Source of the DNA: Peribacillus simplex
GTDB lineage: Bacteria; Bacillota; Bacilli; Bacillales; DSM-1321
DNA: 64,000 nucleotides
Reading direction: 5' to 3'
Assembly (NCBI RefSeq): GCF_030123325.1
Contig: NZ_CP126106.1
Coordinates: forward strand, 5,050,001 to 5,114,000
In this document: positions 7,912 through 16,548 of the stretch, piece by piece
Position numbering within the stretch: the first letter of the stretch is position 1
Layout of the letters: each line of letters begins with the position of its first letter
Translations under genes and position numbers: made by a program
The notes under the pieces: generated by a model
The model's input: only the letters and a program-made list of their open reading frames with translations
The model's database searches: none
Told to the model about the DNA's origin: nothing

Positions 7912-8883
7912 TTAATTCATTTGAGATTTATGCCATTTCCACGCACTTTCAATGATTTCTTCCAAATCTATCGATGCTTTCCATCCAAGTTCTTCATATA
8001 TCTTATTGGCCGAAGCAACCAGGCGGGCTGGATCTCCAGGACGACGGTCTGCATACTCGATGGTCGGTTTCACTCCCGTGACTTTTTCACAAGTGTCGAT
8101 TACATCCTTAACCGAAAATCCTTTTCCATTCCCAAGATTGTAGGTGGCCGTATCCTTCTTCCCGGATAATAGGGCTTGAAGCGCGATTATATGAGCTTCG
8201 GCTAAATCCGTTACATGGATATAATCACGGATGCAAGTGCCATCTTCTGTGTCATAGTCCGTACCAAACACGGAGATCTTCTCACGTTGACCTAATAAAT
8301 GCTGTAAAATGATCGGAATCAAGTGTGTTTCCGGATCATGGCTTTCACCGATTTCTGCCGATGCATGTGCTCCGGCCGCATTAAAATAGCGCAAGACGAC
8401 ATAATGGAGTCCATATGCTTTTGCGAAGTCTCCTAAGATCTGCTCTACCATCAATTTCGAGCGGCCATATGGATTAATCGGATTTGTTGGCTGATCCTCA
8501 TCAATCATATCAACATTCGGTATCCCATAAGTAGCTGCCGTTGATGAAAAAATGAAATTCTTAACATCATGCTTGAGCATGGTATTCAACAATGTAAGAG
8601 TTGCACCTACATTATTTTCATAGTATTTATAAGGATCTTGGACAGACTCCCCAACCAAGCTATTTGCAGCAAAGTGCATAACGGCTTTAATGGGATACTT
8701 AAGGAATATGTCATTCAAGACCGCTTCGTCACCTAAATTCCCGTCCACCAAGATGGCCTTCGAATCGACCAGCGAACGAAAACCGGTTGAGAGATTATCC
8801 AGAATGACAACCTCTTCAGTATTCACTAACTCTTTTACAAGATGACTTCCAATATATCCTGCACCGCCAACAACCAAAATCAT
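7912..8883 (-). CDS. galE: UDP-glucose 4-epimerase
   Basis: Interconverts UDP-glucose and UDP-galactose. The 323-residue extended SDR protein has the NAD site GGAGYIGSHL (6-15), the catalytic Ser/Thr in FSSTAATYG (about 114-122), and the YGRSK catalytic Tyr-Lys near 139-143. A NAAGAHASAEIGESHDPETHL stretch is typical of GalE. It lies downstream of the wall-polymer transferase and galU on the same strand, suggesting supply of activated sugars for surface-polymer decoration. It ends in a strong terminator. Confidence 0.95.
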   Translation of the reverse strand: MILVVGGAGYIGSHLVKELVNTEEVVILDNLSTGFRSLVDSKAILVDGNLGDEAVLNDIFLKYPIKAVMHFAANSLVGESVQDPYKYYENNVGATLTLLNTMLKHDVKNFIFSSTAATYGIPNVDMIDEDQPTNPINPYGRSKLMVEQILGDFAKAYGLHYVVLRYFNAAGAHASAEIGESHDPETHLIPIILQHLLGQREKISVFGTDYDTEDGTCIRDYIHVTDLAEAHIIALQALLSGKKDTATYNLGNGKGFSVKDVIDTCEKVTGVKPTIEYADRRPGDPARLVASANKIYEELGWKASIDLEEIIESAWKWHKSQMN

Positions 8884-8972
8884 ATAGAATTTCCCCTTTT
8901 ACTTTAAGCTTAAATGAATTCTTCTTATATATGCCACAAGTGTGAGGTCTAATTATAAAAACCTCCCTCAGT

Positions 8973-11900
8973 TTATAAGCATTTATTGAAGGTTTCCATG
9001 GCCAATCCATTATATTGGGTGTAATCAAACTTCGCTAGTTTAGGATTATCATTACTAACCATGGTAGATAAGCCCTTTTCCAGTCCATCTATGCTATTTT
9101 CGACAAGTAAACCATATTTGCCGTTTTCCAAAACGGTTCGGTTAGCCACTATATCAGTAGCCATGATTTTCATTCCTAAAGTCATTGCCTCCAATAAAAC
9201 CATAGGCTGCCCTTCATAATGTGAGGAAAGAACGAAGCAGTCACATTTTTCCATGAACGAAAATGGATTTTCAAGCTGGCCCAAAAGATGAATGGAATGA
9301 TTTAAATCCAGCTCATCAATGATTGCCTGCAAATCTTCCTTTAAAGGTCCTTGTCCTAAAATATATAGTTTACTATTTTTGTGTTTCTCATGAAAGCCTG
9401 CGAATGCACGAATCAAATTATCTTGACCTTTTTCAGGTGATAATCTTCCCATATTGACAAAGTTAAAATCATTTTTATCAGGATATGGAACGAATTGATT
9501 ATTCACTTCCAATCCATGGACCTCCTGTACGCTTAACGCCTGTTTATCGATCCAGCCTATAGATATCCCGTCCAATAATATATGGGCATAAGTACCAAGT
9601 TGTGTAACTGCTTCTTTATCGAATTCCACGATCCGGCCATTGAAGCTTGGCCCATTTTCCAAGACCATGGCATCTTGCAGCCCATAAGGCTTATCCCAAA
9701 TATTATAATCGCCCAAGTTAATTTCGGCAGTGCCGCGCACTTCCCGTTCTTTTAACAGGATTGGCTCTTCTATGACTTCGAATGCCCCCGTATTTAACCA
9801 GCCAATTTTCTTATTATCGATTTCGAAAAGGTAATAGCCGCCTTTGTTGGTTCTGTTATACTTTATGATCCTGACGATTTGCCCTTCAAAATCGATTGCC
9901 CTGCTCACTCTTTTGGCCTTGTAGTTCGGATAAGCCTTCGTCCAGATTGTATGGTCCTCCGGATTGGTTATTTTTCCGTACTTCTGATTACCCGTGTTTA
10001 TTTCCTTCAGCGTCCTATTCTCGATCTTATCAATGAATTTTTTATTGTTTTTATAGTTTCTGGATATTATATACTTTCTTTTCATCATGATTTGCAGCTT
10101 GTCATTAAAGCTCATGTCTTCATTGATTGTACAATGTTCAAGCATGGATAAAGCCGAATTATCTATCCAGCCTATTATTTTATCTTTTACAGATATTCTG
10201 CTATAAATCGAATGCTGGGTTTTTGCTTCCTTATCGATTTTTACAATGATCCCTTTAAAATCATGACTGCCGGAGATTTTGTACATTCCTTCAACCTTAT
10301 ACGGCAACGACCAAATATAGTTCGATCGAGGTCTTACTAACCTTGCAATTTTATCCACTTCTTTTTCATAAATGATGCTGTCTGGCAACAGATCAACAGC
10401 TTCTTCACTGATCCAGCCAATGATTTGATTGTTATGGCTGAATTTGTAAAAAGTGTTCTGATCAGCATGGGCTTTTCTCGAAATCACGATTTCAGCACCT
10501 TCAAATCGTTCTTCCAGTGGAAATTGAGTGGCATTCGACATTCCCGGAAGAGTATTCCAAACATGATTATCCTTAACGTCCCTTAATATCGCCCTTGCTT
10601 TGAAGTTTTCTGTGATCAATGCCTTTTCATCATTTTCGATAACTTCAGATTCATTTGGCTCGATTTGAAGGATTTTATCCGGGTTGATCGAATTCATTAC
10701 AAAATCAAACTTATCGTAGTCTGCATACTCCAATAGATTCTTTCGGTTTAATTCCATCGTTCCCTCAGAAACACTTACAAGCTTATCAAATCGATTGTAT
10801 ACCGAAAAAATCCCCCGTAGATTAATACGGTGAGGTCTCTTTCCATTAATGACTCGCTCACTATCAGAAAGCAAATCATTATGCATATAACAAACTTTCT
10901 TTTTTGCATCTGCCGCCAGCAGATATTTAGCCCAATAATGGCTATAACCGCTAAAATCGATAACAAAATCAAACTTCGTTTTACCGAATAAACGGGCATG
11001 CTCCCTAATATAGGCATTTTCCGGGTAAAGCTTCTTCCCTAAGAACCCTCTTTCCCCTCTGTTATGGATGAATTTATCTTTGTAGACTTCCAAAATTTTA
11101 TACACAGGCAAACCAGGTTTGAATAGAAAACGCACATTCTTATTAACCTTGCCCATATTTTTCAAAACCTCGTGCGAGTGAGGAGTGGCAGTAAAACAGC
11201 TGACATCATATTTATCATAATCAATATTATTCATTAAGTTAAGGAAAGAGGAAGTAATTCCGTTATCCCTCAATCCACCTGGATAAATCAATATTTTTTT
11301 CTTAACGGAATCAAAGCCGGTAATTGTGTTCAGTTGTTTCGTGGACTTATTGAAAATATTTTTGACTATTCTCTCTGTTACTTTTCCATCCTCATGGTTC
11401 GTGAATTTTTCCTGCATTTTTTTATATTTATCGGAATATCTCAATCTCACATTTTTAATATCTTTAATGGCCAGTGCCAATTCTTTTGAGTTAAAAAGCA
11501 TCGGTCCCGGGAGTTCGTCATTTTGGAGATATTGTCCCCTTTGCTCAGCATAAACGTCCGTATCCCATGTGTAGAACAGAATTGGCTTATCGGTAACAAG
11601 GTAATCGAAGAAGATGCTGGAATAGTCCGTGATAAGCAAATCGACGGCAGCAAGCAATTCATTTGTATCCACATGGTCAGGTATTAGTCGATCCTTGATT
11701 TCCGGATGCTTGGCAGCTTCTTTATATAGAAATGGATGCACCTTAATGAATAGGTTATATCGTTCACCGATTTGGCCTTGTAAATAATTAATATCTGCAA
11801 TGATTTGAAGAAGATCGTTATCCACTTTCGCCAGATTCGTCCCCTTCCAAGTCGGGGCATATAAAATACTTTCCTTGGCATCGCTGATTTTCAAACCTAG

Positions 11901-12617
11901 AGTCCTTAGATAATCCTTATACTCCCCCGGATCCGTGTTCAGCGTCAAATCGATCCTTGGGTATCCTTCTTCTATAATTTCACCTTTATACAATCCATTT
12001 AACTTATAGCTATGTGTAAATATGTTGGTAGTATGGGCATTGGGGCTCAAAATGAAATCCGCACTTAAAAAGTTCCTAACGACGTTTTGAGAGACCGAAG
12101 GGTTACCGGGTATATCAAAGCCCATATTCTTAAGGGGCGTTCCATGCCAGGTATTGATGTAAATTTGATCGCCTTTAGGGATGAAAAAAGACTGGAATGT
12201 GGAGTTATTGATTAAATACTCACTTGTAGCCAACCATTTTAAATATTCCTTTGAATTACGTTGAACGAATTGAACATTCGGCATATCCCTATACTTCGCC
12301 ATTACACCTGAGAGGACACTGAAATCCTGGATGGACCAAATGTGCATGAAATCTTGATAGTCTTGATTTTCCAGCATATATTTAAACATCGCGTATGGAC
12401 TGTCAGTCATACTGTTTCCATCACGACTCTCATATAGAATTGTGTTTTTTTGCACGCTTAATTTCTCATAATACTTTGCATATCTATTTACACGCTGATG
12501 ATTTTCCTTTAAAAAGAAATTGGCGATAGGCTGTTTAAGGAAATCGACTTTTCTTTTTATTACCTTCTTATTCACTAAATAGGCATCCCCTTTTATGGAT
12601 TTATATTCACCATTCAA
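8973..12617 (-). CDS. TagF-like CDP-glycerol glycerophosphotransferase fused to a GT4 glycosyltransferase split by GW-like modules
   Basis: A 1214-residue surface-polymer enzyme. Residues about 40-425 are a CDP-glycerol/ribitol phosphotransferase domain (INTWHGTPLKNMG, ILYAPTWKG, FIKVHPF, ITDYSSIFFDYL). From about 438, KKILIYPGGLRDNGITSSF opens a GT-B N-lobe that runs to about 660. Four GW/SH3-like modules follow (about 668-745, 750-830, 890-965, 970-1050), each with an (I/T)W near its start and an (I)GW(I/L) near its end. The GT4 C-lobe (NMGRLSPEKGQDNL; catalytic EGQPMVLLE) occupies about 1051-1214. It likely builds and glycosylates a teichoic-acid-like chain at the membrane; the modules may bind polymer. 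The TTG start lacks a clear ribosome site; GTG at 12575 follows AAAGGGG and is an alternative. Confidence 0.88.
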   Translation of the reverse strand: MNGEYKSIKGDAYLVNKKVIKRKVDFLKQPIANFFLKENHQRVNRYAKYYEKLSVQKNTILYESRDGNSMTDSPYAMFKYMLENQDYQDFMHIWSIQDFSVLSGVMAKYRDMPNVQFVQRNSKEYLKWLATSEYLINNSTFQSFFIPKGDQIYINTWHGTPLKNMGFDIPGNPSVSQNVVRNFLSADFILSPNAHTTNIFTHSYKLNGLYKGEIIEEGYPRIDLTLNTDPGEYKDYLRTLGLKISDAKESILYAPTWKGTNLAKVDNDLLQIIADINYLQGQIGERYNLFIKVHPFLYKEAAKHPEIKDRLIPDHVDTNELLAAVDLLITDYSSIFFDYLVTDKPILFYTWDTDVYAEQRGQYLQNDELPGPMLFNSKELALAIKDIKNVRLRYSDKYKKMQEKFTNHEDGKVTERIVKNIFNKSTKQLNTITGFDSVKKKILIYPGGLRDNGITSSFLNLMNNIDYDKYDVSCFTATPHSHEVLKNMGKVNKNVRFLFKPGLPVYKILEVYKDKFIHNRGERGFLGKKLYPENAYIREHARLFGKTKFDFVIDFSGYSHYWAKYLLAADAKKKVCYMHNDLLSDSERVINGKRPHRINLRGIFSVYNRFDKLVSVSEGTMELNRKNLLEYADYDKFDFVMNSINPDKILQIEPNESEVIENDEKALITENFKARAILRDVKDNHVWNTLPGMSNATQFPLEERFEGAEIVISRKAHADQNTFYKFSHNNQIIGWISEEAVDLLPDSIIYEKEVDKIARLVRPRSNYIWSLPYKVEGMYKISGSHDFKGIIVKIDKEAKTQHSIYSRISVKDKIIGWIDNSALSMLEHCTINEDMSFNDKLQIMMKRKYIISRNYKNNKKFIDKIENRTLKEINTGNQKYGKITNPEDHTIWTKAYPNYKAKRVSRAIDFEGQIVRIIKYNRTNKGGYYLFEIDNKKIGWLNTGAFEVIEEPILLKEREVRGTAEINLGDYNIWDKPYGLQDAMVLENGPSFNGRIVEFDKEAVTQLGTYAHILLDGISIGWIDKQALSVQEVHGLEVNNQFVPYPDKNDFNFVNMGRLSPEKGQDNLIRAFAGFHEKHKNSKLYILGQGPLKEDLQAIIDELDLNHSIHLLGQLENPFSFMEKCDCFVLSSHYEGQPMVLLEAMTLGMKIMATDIVANRTVLENGKYGLLVENSIDGLEKGLSTMVSNDNPKLAKFDYTQYNGLAMETFNKCL

Positions 12618-12649
12618 AATTATGTTAGCCTTTCATTAACCAAAAATAA

Positions 12650-12672
12650 CAACTATGAATGATCAATAGTTG
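12650..12672 (-). terminator. Weak hairpin between galU and the transferase gene
   Basis: A 7-bp stem CAACTAT/ATAGTTG with a 9-nt loop and TTATTTTT following in the minus direction. It may attenuate rather than stop transcription from galU into the transferase gene. Confidence 0.4.
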
Positions 12673-12687
12673 GAGATTTTTTAAAAA

Positions 12688-13596
12688 TTACTCTATTAAA
12701 TTCAAAGTTTTTTTGTCCACTGCCTTGTGCAGTTCGAGGATATTTTCCATTACTTTTATGATATCGTCCCTTAAATCAGGACGTTGCAGGGCAAATTCAA
12801 TGGTCGTTTTCACAAAACCATCAACAACACCGACATCAAAGCGTTTTCCTTCAAAGTCATAAGCAAAGACTTTTTGGATTTCATTCAGTTTTTGGATGGC
12901 ATCCGTTAACTGGATTTCACCGCCAGCTCCTGTTTCCTGCCTGGCCAGGAAATCGAATATTTCCGGAGTCAGGATGTATCTTCCCATGATGGCTAAATTG
13001 GAAGGTGCCGTTCCTTGTTTTGGTTTTTCGACAAAACGGTTCACTTCGTATCTTCTGCCTTCTTGCGTAAGAGGGTCAATGATGCCGTATCTATGTGTTT
13101 CGCTCTCATTTACCGGCTGAACACCAATGATTGACGAACCTGTCGCATCATATTCGTTGATTAATTGGCGTAGGGAGGGCACATCGCTTTCCACGATATC
13201 ATCGCCTAATAGGACGGCAAAAGGCTCATCACCAATAAAATTACGTGCACACCAAACAGCATGTCCGAGTCCTCTCGGTTCTTTTTGCCTAATGTAGTGG
13301 ATATTAGCTAAATTGGATGGGTATCGCACCTTCTCCAATAAATCGAATTTCCCTTTTTCACTCAAGTTATTCTCTAGTTCATAGGCATTATCAAAATGAT
13401 CTTCTATCGCTCGTTTATTCTTTCCTGTGACGATGATTATATCTTCAATTCCCGCTTTCACGGCTTCTTCTATAATATATTGAATAGTTGGTTTATCGAC
13501 TATTGGCAGCATTTCTTTAGGCATTGCCTTCGTTGCGGGCAAAAATCTAGTTCCCAATCCCGCTGCAGGAATAATCGCCTTTTTAACTTTTTTCAT
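12688..13596 (-). CDS. galU: UTP-glucose-1-phosphate uridylyltransferase
   Basis: Makes UDP-glucose for glycolipid, teichoic acid and capsule synthesis. The protein has 302 residues from the ATG at 13596, which lies 7 bp after GAAGGAGT; an upstream GTG at 13614 would swallow that ribosome site. Signatures are the nucleotidyltransferase loop AAGLGTRFLPATKAMPKEML (about 10-29), LGDDIVE (about 130-136) and VEKPKQG (about 182-188). It is the first gene of the galU/transferase/galE group, and UDP-glucose is also the substrate of galE. Equivalent names are gtaB and yngB-type paralogues; which one it is cannot be told. Confidence 0.95.
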   Translation of the reverse strand: MKKVKKAIIPAAGLGTRFLPATKAMPKEMLPIVDKPTIQYIIEEAVKAGIEDIIIVTGKNKRAIEDHFDNAYELENNLSEKGKFDLLEKVRYPSNLANIHYIRQKEPRGLGHAVWCARNFIGDEPFAVLLGDDIVESDVPSLRQLINEYDATGSSIIGVQPVNESETHRYGIIDPLTQEGRRYEVNRFVEKPKQGTAPSNLAIMGRYILTPEIFDFLARQETGAGGEIQLTDAIQKLNEIQKVFAYDFEGKRFDVGVVDGFVKTTIEFALQRPDLRDDIIKVMENILELHKAVDKKTLNLIE

Positions 13597-13781
13597 ACTT
13601 TGTAACTCCTTCACATTAAGATAAATCTACAAAAAACACCATTTTTTTCTGAATCATCCTTTTTATAGTAACATAGACTTGTTTATTGTAAATATATTAA
13701 CAGAAAAAATACCCTTCTTTTGTAAATGCAACCATAATTTTGACTACCATTCAATACAATATCCCGTTTTCTTCTTGAAAA

Positions 13782-13829
13782 AAATAAGGCCATTCCCCGA
13801 TATTTCAGGAAAAGGCCTTATTTTTTTTT
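13782..13829. terminator. Bidirectional-looking terminator hairpin upstream of galU
   Basis: AAATAAGGCC pairs with GGCCTTATTT, with A-rich and T-rich flanks on either side. It sits between galU and the NmrA-like gene although another terminator is nearer that gene, so it may be a relic or a backup. Confidence 0.65.
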
Positions 13830-13960
13830 CACTATATGACCAATAGGTCCAAGGACCTGATTATTTAGGTCCACTTATCATTTCAGTCGATCTTAACAAG
13901 TCGTCTGCATCCGGATTTGTTGCAATCAACAGCCTACCTATAATTCATCCATTTCAACGT

Positions 13961-13998
13961 AAAAAAAGTGGACGTCACCACAAGGAGCGACGTCCACT
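13961..13998 (-). terminator. Terminator of the NmrA-like reductase gene
   Basis: A 10-bp perfect stem, AGTGGACGTC/GACGTCCACT, then TTTTTTT in the minus direction, directly after the stop codon. Confidence 0.85.
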
Positions 13999-14001
13999 AA
14001 A

Positions 14002-14643
14002 TTATTCAGCTTCGGCAACAACGGTAAAGCGTTGGTTGATGTGCTTTGGAATTTCAATTTCATCAAGTACTGCAAGGGCAAAATCGGCATAACTTACATA
14101 GCTTTCACCCTTTGAATTTACAAGAAGATTGTCTTTTCCCAGTGTATACACACCTGTTCTTTTTCCTTGCGGATCAAAGAAGGCGGAAGGACTGATGAAA
14201 GCCCATTGGATGCCAGTGGCATTTTGTAAATCCCCAAGGTTCTTGGATTGATTATAGGCTGTTGCATAGTACTCTTTAGGGAACTCAGGCGTATCCAATA
14301 CGCGGATTGTTTTTGCCTCGTCAACGAAAAGGCTTCCAGCTCCGCCAACAACGATCAGTTTAGTTTGAGGAGCACCCTTCATAGCCTCAATCAAGATTTT
14401 TCCTGCCTCGACATGCAGCTGTTCTTTCCCTGGAGCAGCGCCAAATGCATTCACCACCACATCGAAACCTTTAATATCTTCAGCTTTCAGATCGAATACG
14501 TCTTTTTCCAGTACGGAAACTCCTTGAACTTGGACTTTAGCTCCATCCCTGACAATGGCCGTAACATCATGTCCCCTAGTCAATGCTTCCTTTAAAATCA
14601 GACTTCCAGCTTTTCCGCTCGCACCAATAATGCCGATTTTCAT
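14002..14643 (-). CDS. NAD(P)-binding NmrA/SDR-like oxidoreductase (YwnB-like)
   Basis: 213-residue atypical short-chain dehydrogenase-like protein with the N-terminal dinucleotide site IGIIGASGKAGSLI (3-16). It lacks a clear YxxxK catalytic pair, as is usual for the NmrA/YwnB group of flavin- or quinone-reductase-like proteins. Other family stretches are VNAFGAAPGKEQLH (about 65-78) and QWAFISPSAFFDP (about 150-162). A GGAGGA ribosome site precedes the ATG. In B. subtilis ywnB lies beside the Rrf2 gene ywnA. Here an Rrf2 gene lies 1.9 kb away past bdbC-bdbD and the promoters share a motif, so co-regulation is inferred. Confidence 0.88.
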   Translation of the reverse strand: MKIGIIGASGKAGSLILKEALTRGHDVTAIVRDGAKVQVQGVSVLEKDVFDLKAEDIKGFDVVVNAFGAAPGKEQLHVEAGKILIEAMKGAPQTKLIVVGGAGSLFVDEAKTIRVLDTPEFPKEYYATAYNQSKNLGDLQNATGIQWAFISPSAFFDPQGKRTGVYTLGKDNLLVNSKGESYVSYADFALAVLDEIEIPKHINQRFTVVAEAE

Positions 14644-14681
14644 TTTAAATTCCTCCTATATATTGTTATTGAAACTTTAAT

Positions 14682-14736
14682 TGTAACTTAATCACTTACA
14701 TGTAATAATATAAGTTACAGGTTGCTATTTTGTCAA
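14682..14736 (-). promoter_or_regulatory. Promoter and candidate redox operator of the NmrA-like gene (site A)
   Basis: Minus-strand promoter TTGACA (14731-14736), 17 bp, TTATAT (14708-14713). Next to the -10 box lies the perfect palindrome TTACATGTAA (14696-14705), with TGTAAC exactly 8 bp away (14682-14687). The same TGTAAC-N8-TTACAYGTWA layout recurs at 16324 and 16475. Confidence 0.7.
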
Positions 14737-14754
14737 CTTTATTATTTAGAAGAG

Positions 14755-15094
14755 TTCGGAGATATATTCGAGTTTCGGAGGTATATCCGATTTATCGTCG
14801 ATATATTTCTATTTCCGGAGATATATCCTGGTTTTTCGTCGATATATTGCAGATTTCGGAGATATATCCCAATTTTTCGTCGATATATTGCAAATTTTGG
14901 AGATATATCCTGTTATTTCGTCGATATATTGCAGATTTCGGAGATATATCCCGATTTTTCGTCGATATATTGCAATTTCCGAAGATATATCCTGTTATTT
15001 CGTTGATATATTCAATTTCCGGAGGTATATCCTGATTTTTCGTCGATATATTGCAATTTCCAGGGAAATATCCTGATTTTTCGTCGATATATAT
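14755..15094. repeat. Intergenic tandem array, ~41-bp unit made of two half-units
   Basis: About eight units start at 14776, 14816, 14857, 14898, 14939, 14980, 15020 and 15061, a spacing of 40-41 bp. Each joins a half-unit around CGGAGATATATCC to one around TTCGTCGATATATTGC, so GATATAT recurs about every 20.5 bp. All three plus frames are open across it although 41 is not a multiple of three. No ribosome site precedes these frames, so this is not taken as coding. Confidence 0.85.
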
Positions 15095-15125
15095 AAAAAA
15101 AGCACCATTCTTTTTAGAATGGTGC
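15095..15125 (-). terminator. Terminator of the bdbD-bdbC operon
   Basis: A 10-bp stem GCACCATTCT/AGAATGGTGC with a TTTT loop, followed by a T-run in the minus direction, 7 bp after the bdbC stop. Confidence 0.9.
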
Positions 15126-15132
15126 GCTTAAA

Positions 15133-15546
15133 TTACATGCTGTTTTTCTTTTTCATTAGCAGTCCCATGCAGATAGTGATGAGAGTAAAAGCAATAAAGG
15201 CCAAAAACGGGATCGTGATGAATCCTAGCCAATTTATATACTCACCTGAGCAGGGAACACCGCTTTGGCACATTTCGAAATGCTTTAGTGCTGGGATTTT
15301 TTGCAGACTATAGTGATACCCTGACACCACCATGCCCAAAATCGATAATGGAAGGATGTATCGGTAAATTTTCAGGTCTTGCTCATAAAAGGCACGGCCC
15401 AATAAAATAACGAGCGGGTACATCAAGATCCTTTGATACCAACAAAAGGTACAGGGTACATAATGAAGAATCTCACTAAAGTAGAGACTTCCAGCAGTGG
15501 CGATGATCGATAGGATCCAAGAAAATAATAGTGGCTTGTTCATCAC
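15133..15546 (-). CDS. bdbC: Disulfide bond formation protein, DsbB family
   Basis: Membrane quinone-linked oxidase that recharges the thiol-disulfide oxidase BdbD. The 137 residues give four predicted membrane helices. Two cysteine pairs needed for electron transfer are visible: C32-x-x-C35 (CTFCWYQR) in the first extracytoplasmic loop and C93/C99 (CQSGVPC) in the second. The GTG start at 15546 overlaps the last base of the bdbD stop; ATG at 15543 is equally possible. It is translationally coupled to bdbD and ended by its own terminator. Confidence 0.95.
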   Translation of the reverse strand: MMNKPLLFSWILSIIATAGSLYFSEILHYVPCTFCWYQRILMYPLVILLGRAFYEQDLKIYRYILPLSILGMVVSGYHYSLQKIPALKHFEMCQSGVPCSGEYINWLGFITIPFLAFIAFTLITICMGLLMKKKNSM

Positions 15547-16238
15547 TATTTCTCCTTCGCTGCATCATCAACCATTTTCTCTAAATCATCAATTGTATTT
15601 CCTTCAAACTTCTTGCCATTGACAAATAAGGAAGGCGTCCCAGAAACGCCCAATTCGTCGGCCAAATCCATATCTTTGTTCCATTGATCCTCGGAATTAC
15701 CGGCTTTAAAGGAGGAAACTACCTTTTTCACATCTTTGTCATTAGCGATTTCTTTCAATGTTTCTTCTAAGAATTTATCCGTAAACACATCTTCCTTTTC
15801 ATATTTCAGGTCCTCTGGCTGCTTATCGTACAGAAGCTCATGGAATTTCCAAAAGGCATCATTTCCCAATTCCTGATAAACACTTTCCGCAAATTTAGCG
15901 GATCTGGTTGAATCGACGTTAATGAACGAATAATTCATGAAATAAAATTGCGCTTTTCCTGTATCAATCAATTCACTTTGTATAGAAGGAAAGAATTGCT
16001 CCTCGAATGTCTTACATACTGGACATTTATAATCACCAAATTCCACTATTTGGACAGGTGCTGATTTTTCACCTAAATAAGGCTGTGATTTATAATCGAT
16101 TTCATTAACGGCTGTATCTTCGTCCTTCCCATTTGCCAAAAATATAAAGCCAATAATGATTACAGCGATTAACCCAATCATCCAAAACGTGAATGCAGAA
16201 GATTGTTTTTGATTACCCTTTTTTTTATTAGCCATCAT
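15546..16238 (-). CDS. bdbD: DsbA-like thiol-disulfide oxidase, membrane anchored
   Basis: Introduces disulfides into exported proteins together with BdbC. In 230 residues there is an N-terminal membrane anchor (about 16-36), then a thioredoxin fold with an inserted helical domain. The active site is C72-P-V-C75 and the cis-proline loop SGTPSLFVNG is near 198. GGAGGT lies 2 bp before the ATG at 16238 and 5 bp before a second in-frame ATG at 16235, which is better spaced. Promoter site B carries the motif shared with the NmrA-like and Rrf2 genes. Confidence 0.95.
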   Translation of the reverse strand: MMANKKKGNQKQSSAFTFWMIGLIAVIIIGFIFLANGKDEDTAVNEIDYKSQPYLGEKSAPVQIVEFGDYKCPVCKTFEEQFFPSIQSELIDTGKAQFYFMNYSFINVDSTRSAKFAESVYQELGNDAFWKFHELLYDKQPEDLKYEKEDVFTDKFLEETLKEIANDKDVKKVVSSFKAGNSEDQWNKDMDLADELGVSGTPSLFVNGKKFEGNTIDDLEKMVDDAAKEK

Positions 16239-16323
16239 ATACCTCCATCACTTGTAGTTGTGTCGATATTTCTTCTCCAGCCATAGCGGCCGATTTCGGT
16301 TCCCCCTTCCTCTTGCTTTCACC

Positions 16324-16378
16324 TGTAACTGATTCATTTACACGTTATAATATAAGTTTCACCATGCTGGTTTGTCAA
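16324..16378 (-). promoter_or_regulatory. Promoter and candidate redox operator of bdbD-bdbC (site B)
   Basis: Minus-strand TTGACA (16373-16378), 17 bp, TTATAT (16350-16355). Next to the -10 box is TTACACGTTA (16338-16347), with TGTAAC (16324-16329) exactly 8 bp away. Layout and much of the surrounding sequence match site A at 14682-14736. Confidence 0.7.
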
Positions 16379-16474
16379 TTACACATACTTTTTATTTTTG
16401 CCTTTGCAGAAACGGCGTTACTTGACAAGGATACGGTTAATGGATAAATATTATTCTTGCAGGCCATTATAACT

Positions 16475-16511
16475 TGTAACCACTTGAATTACACGTTAAA
16501 TAATTTATACT
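16475..16511 (+). promoter_or_regulatory. Promoter and candidate autoregulatory operator of the Rrf2 gene (site C)
   Basis: TGTAAC (16475-16480), 8 bp, TTACACGTTA (16489-16498). The motif lies across the -35/spacer region of a promoter TTGAAT (16484-16489), 16 bp, TATACT (16506-16511), a position suited to repression. Confidence 0.65.
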
Positions 16512-16548
16512 ATATAAGAATAGAGATTTTAAAGGAGAGAAAAAAGAG

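Noticed and set aside
14722..15076. Three overlapping plus-strand frames of 62-101 codons with FRRYI/SSIY repeats
   Set aside because: They arise because the 41-bp array lacks stops in all frames. The unit is not a multiple of three and there is no ribosome site.
14755..15094. CRISPR array
   Set aside because: The whole unit repeats, there are no unique spacers and no cas genes are nearby. The same applies to 31909-32076 and 52425-54330.
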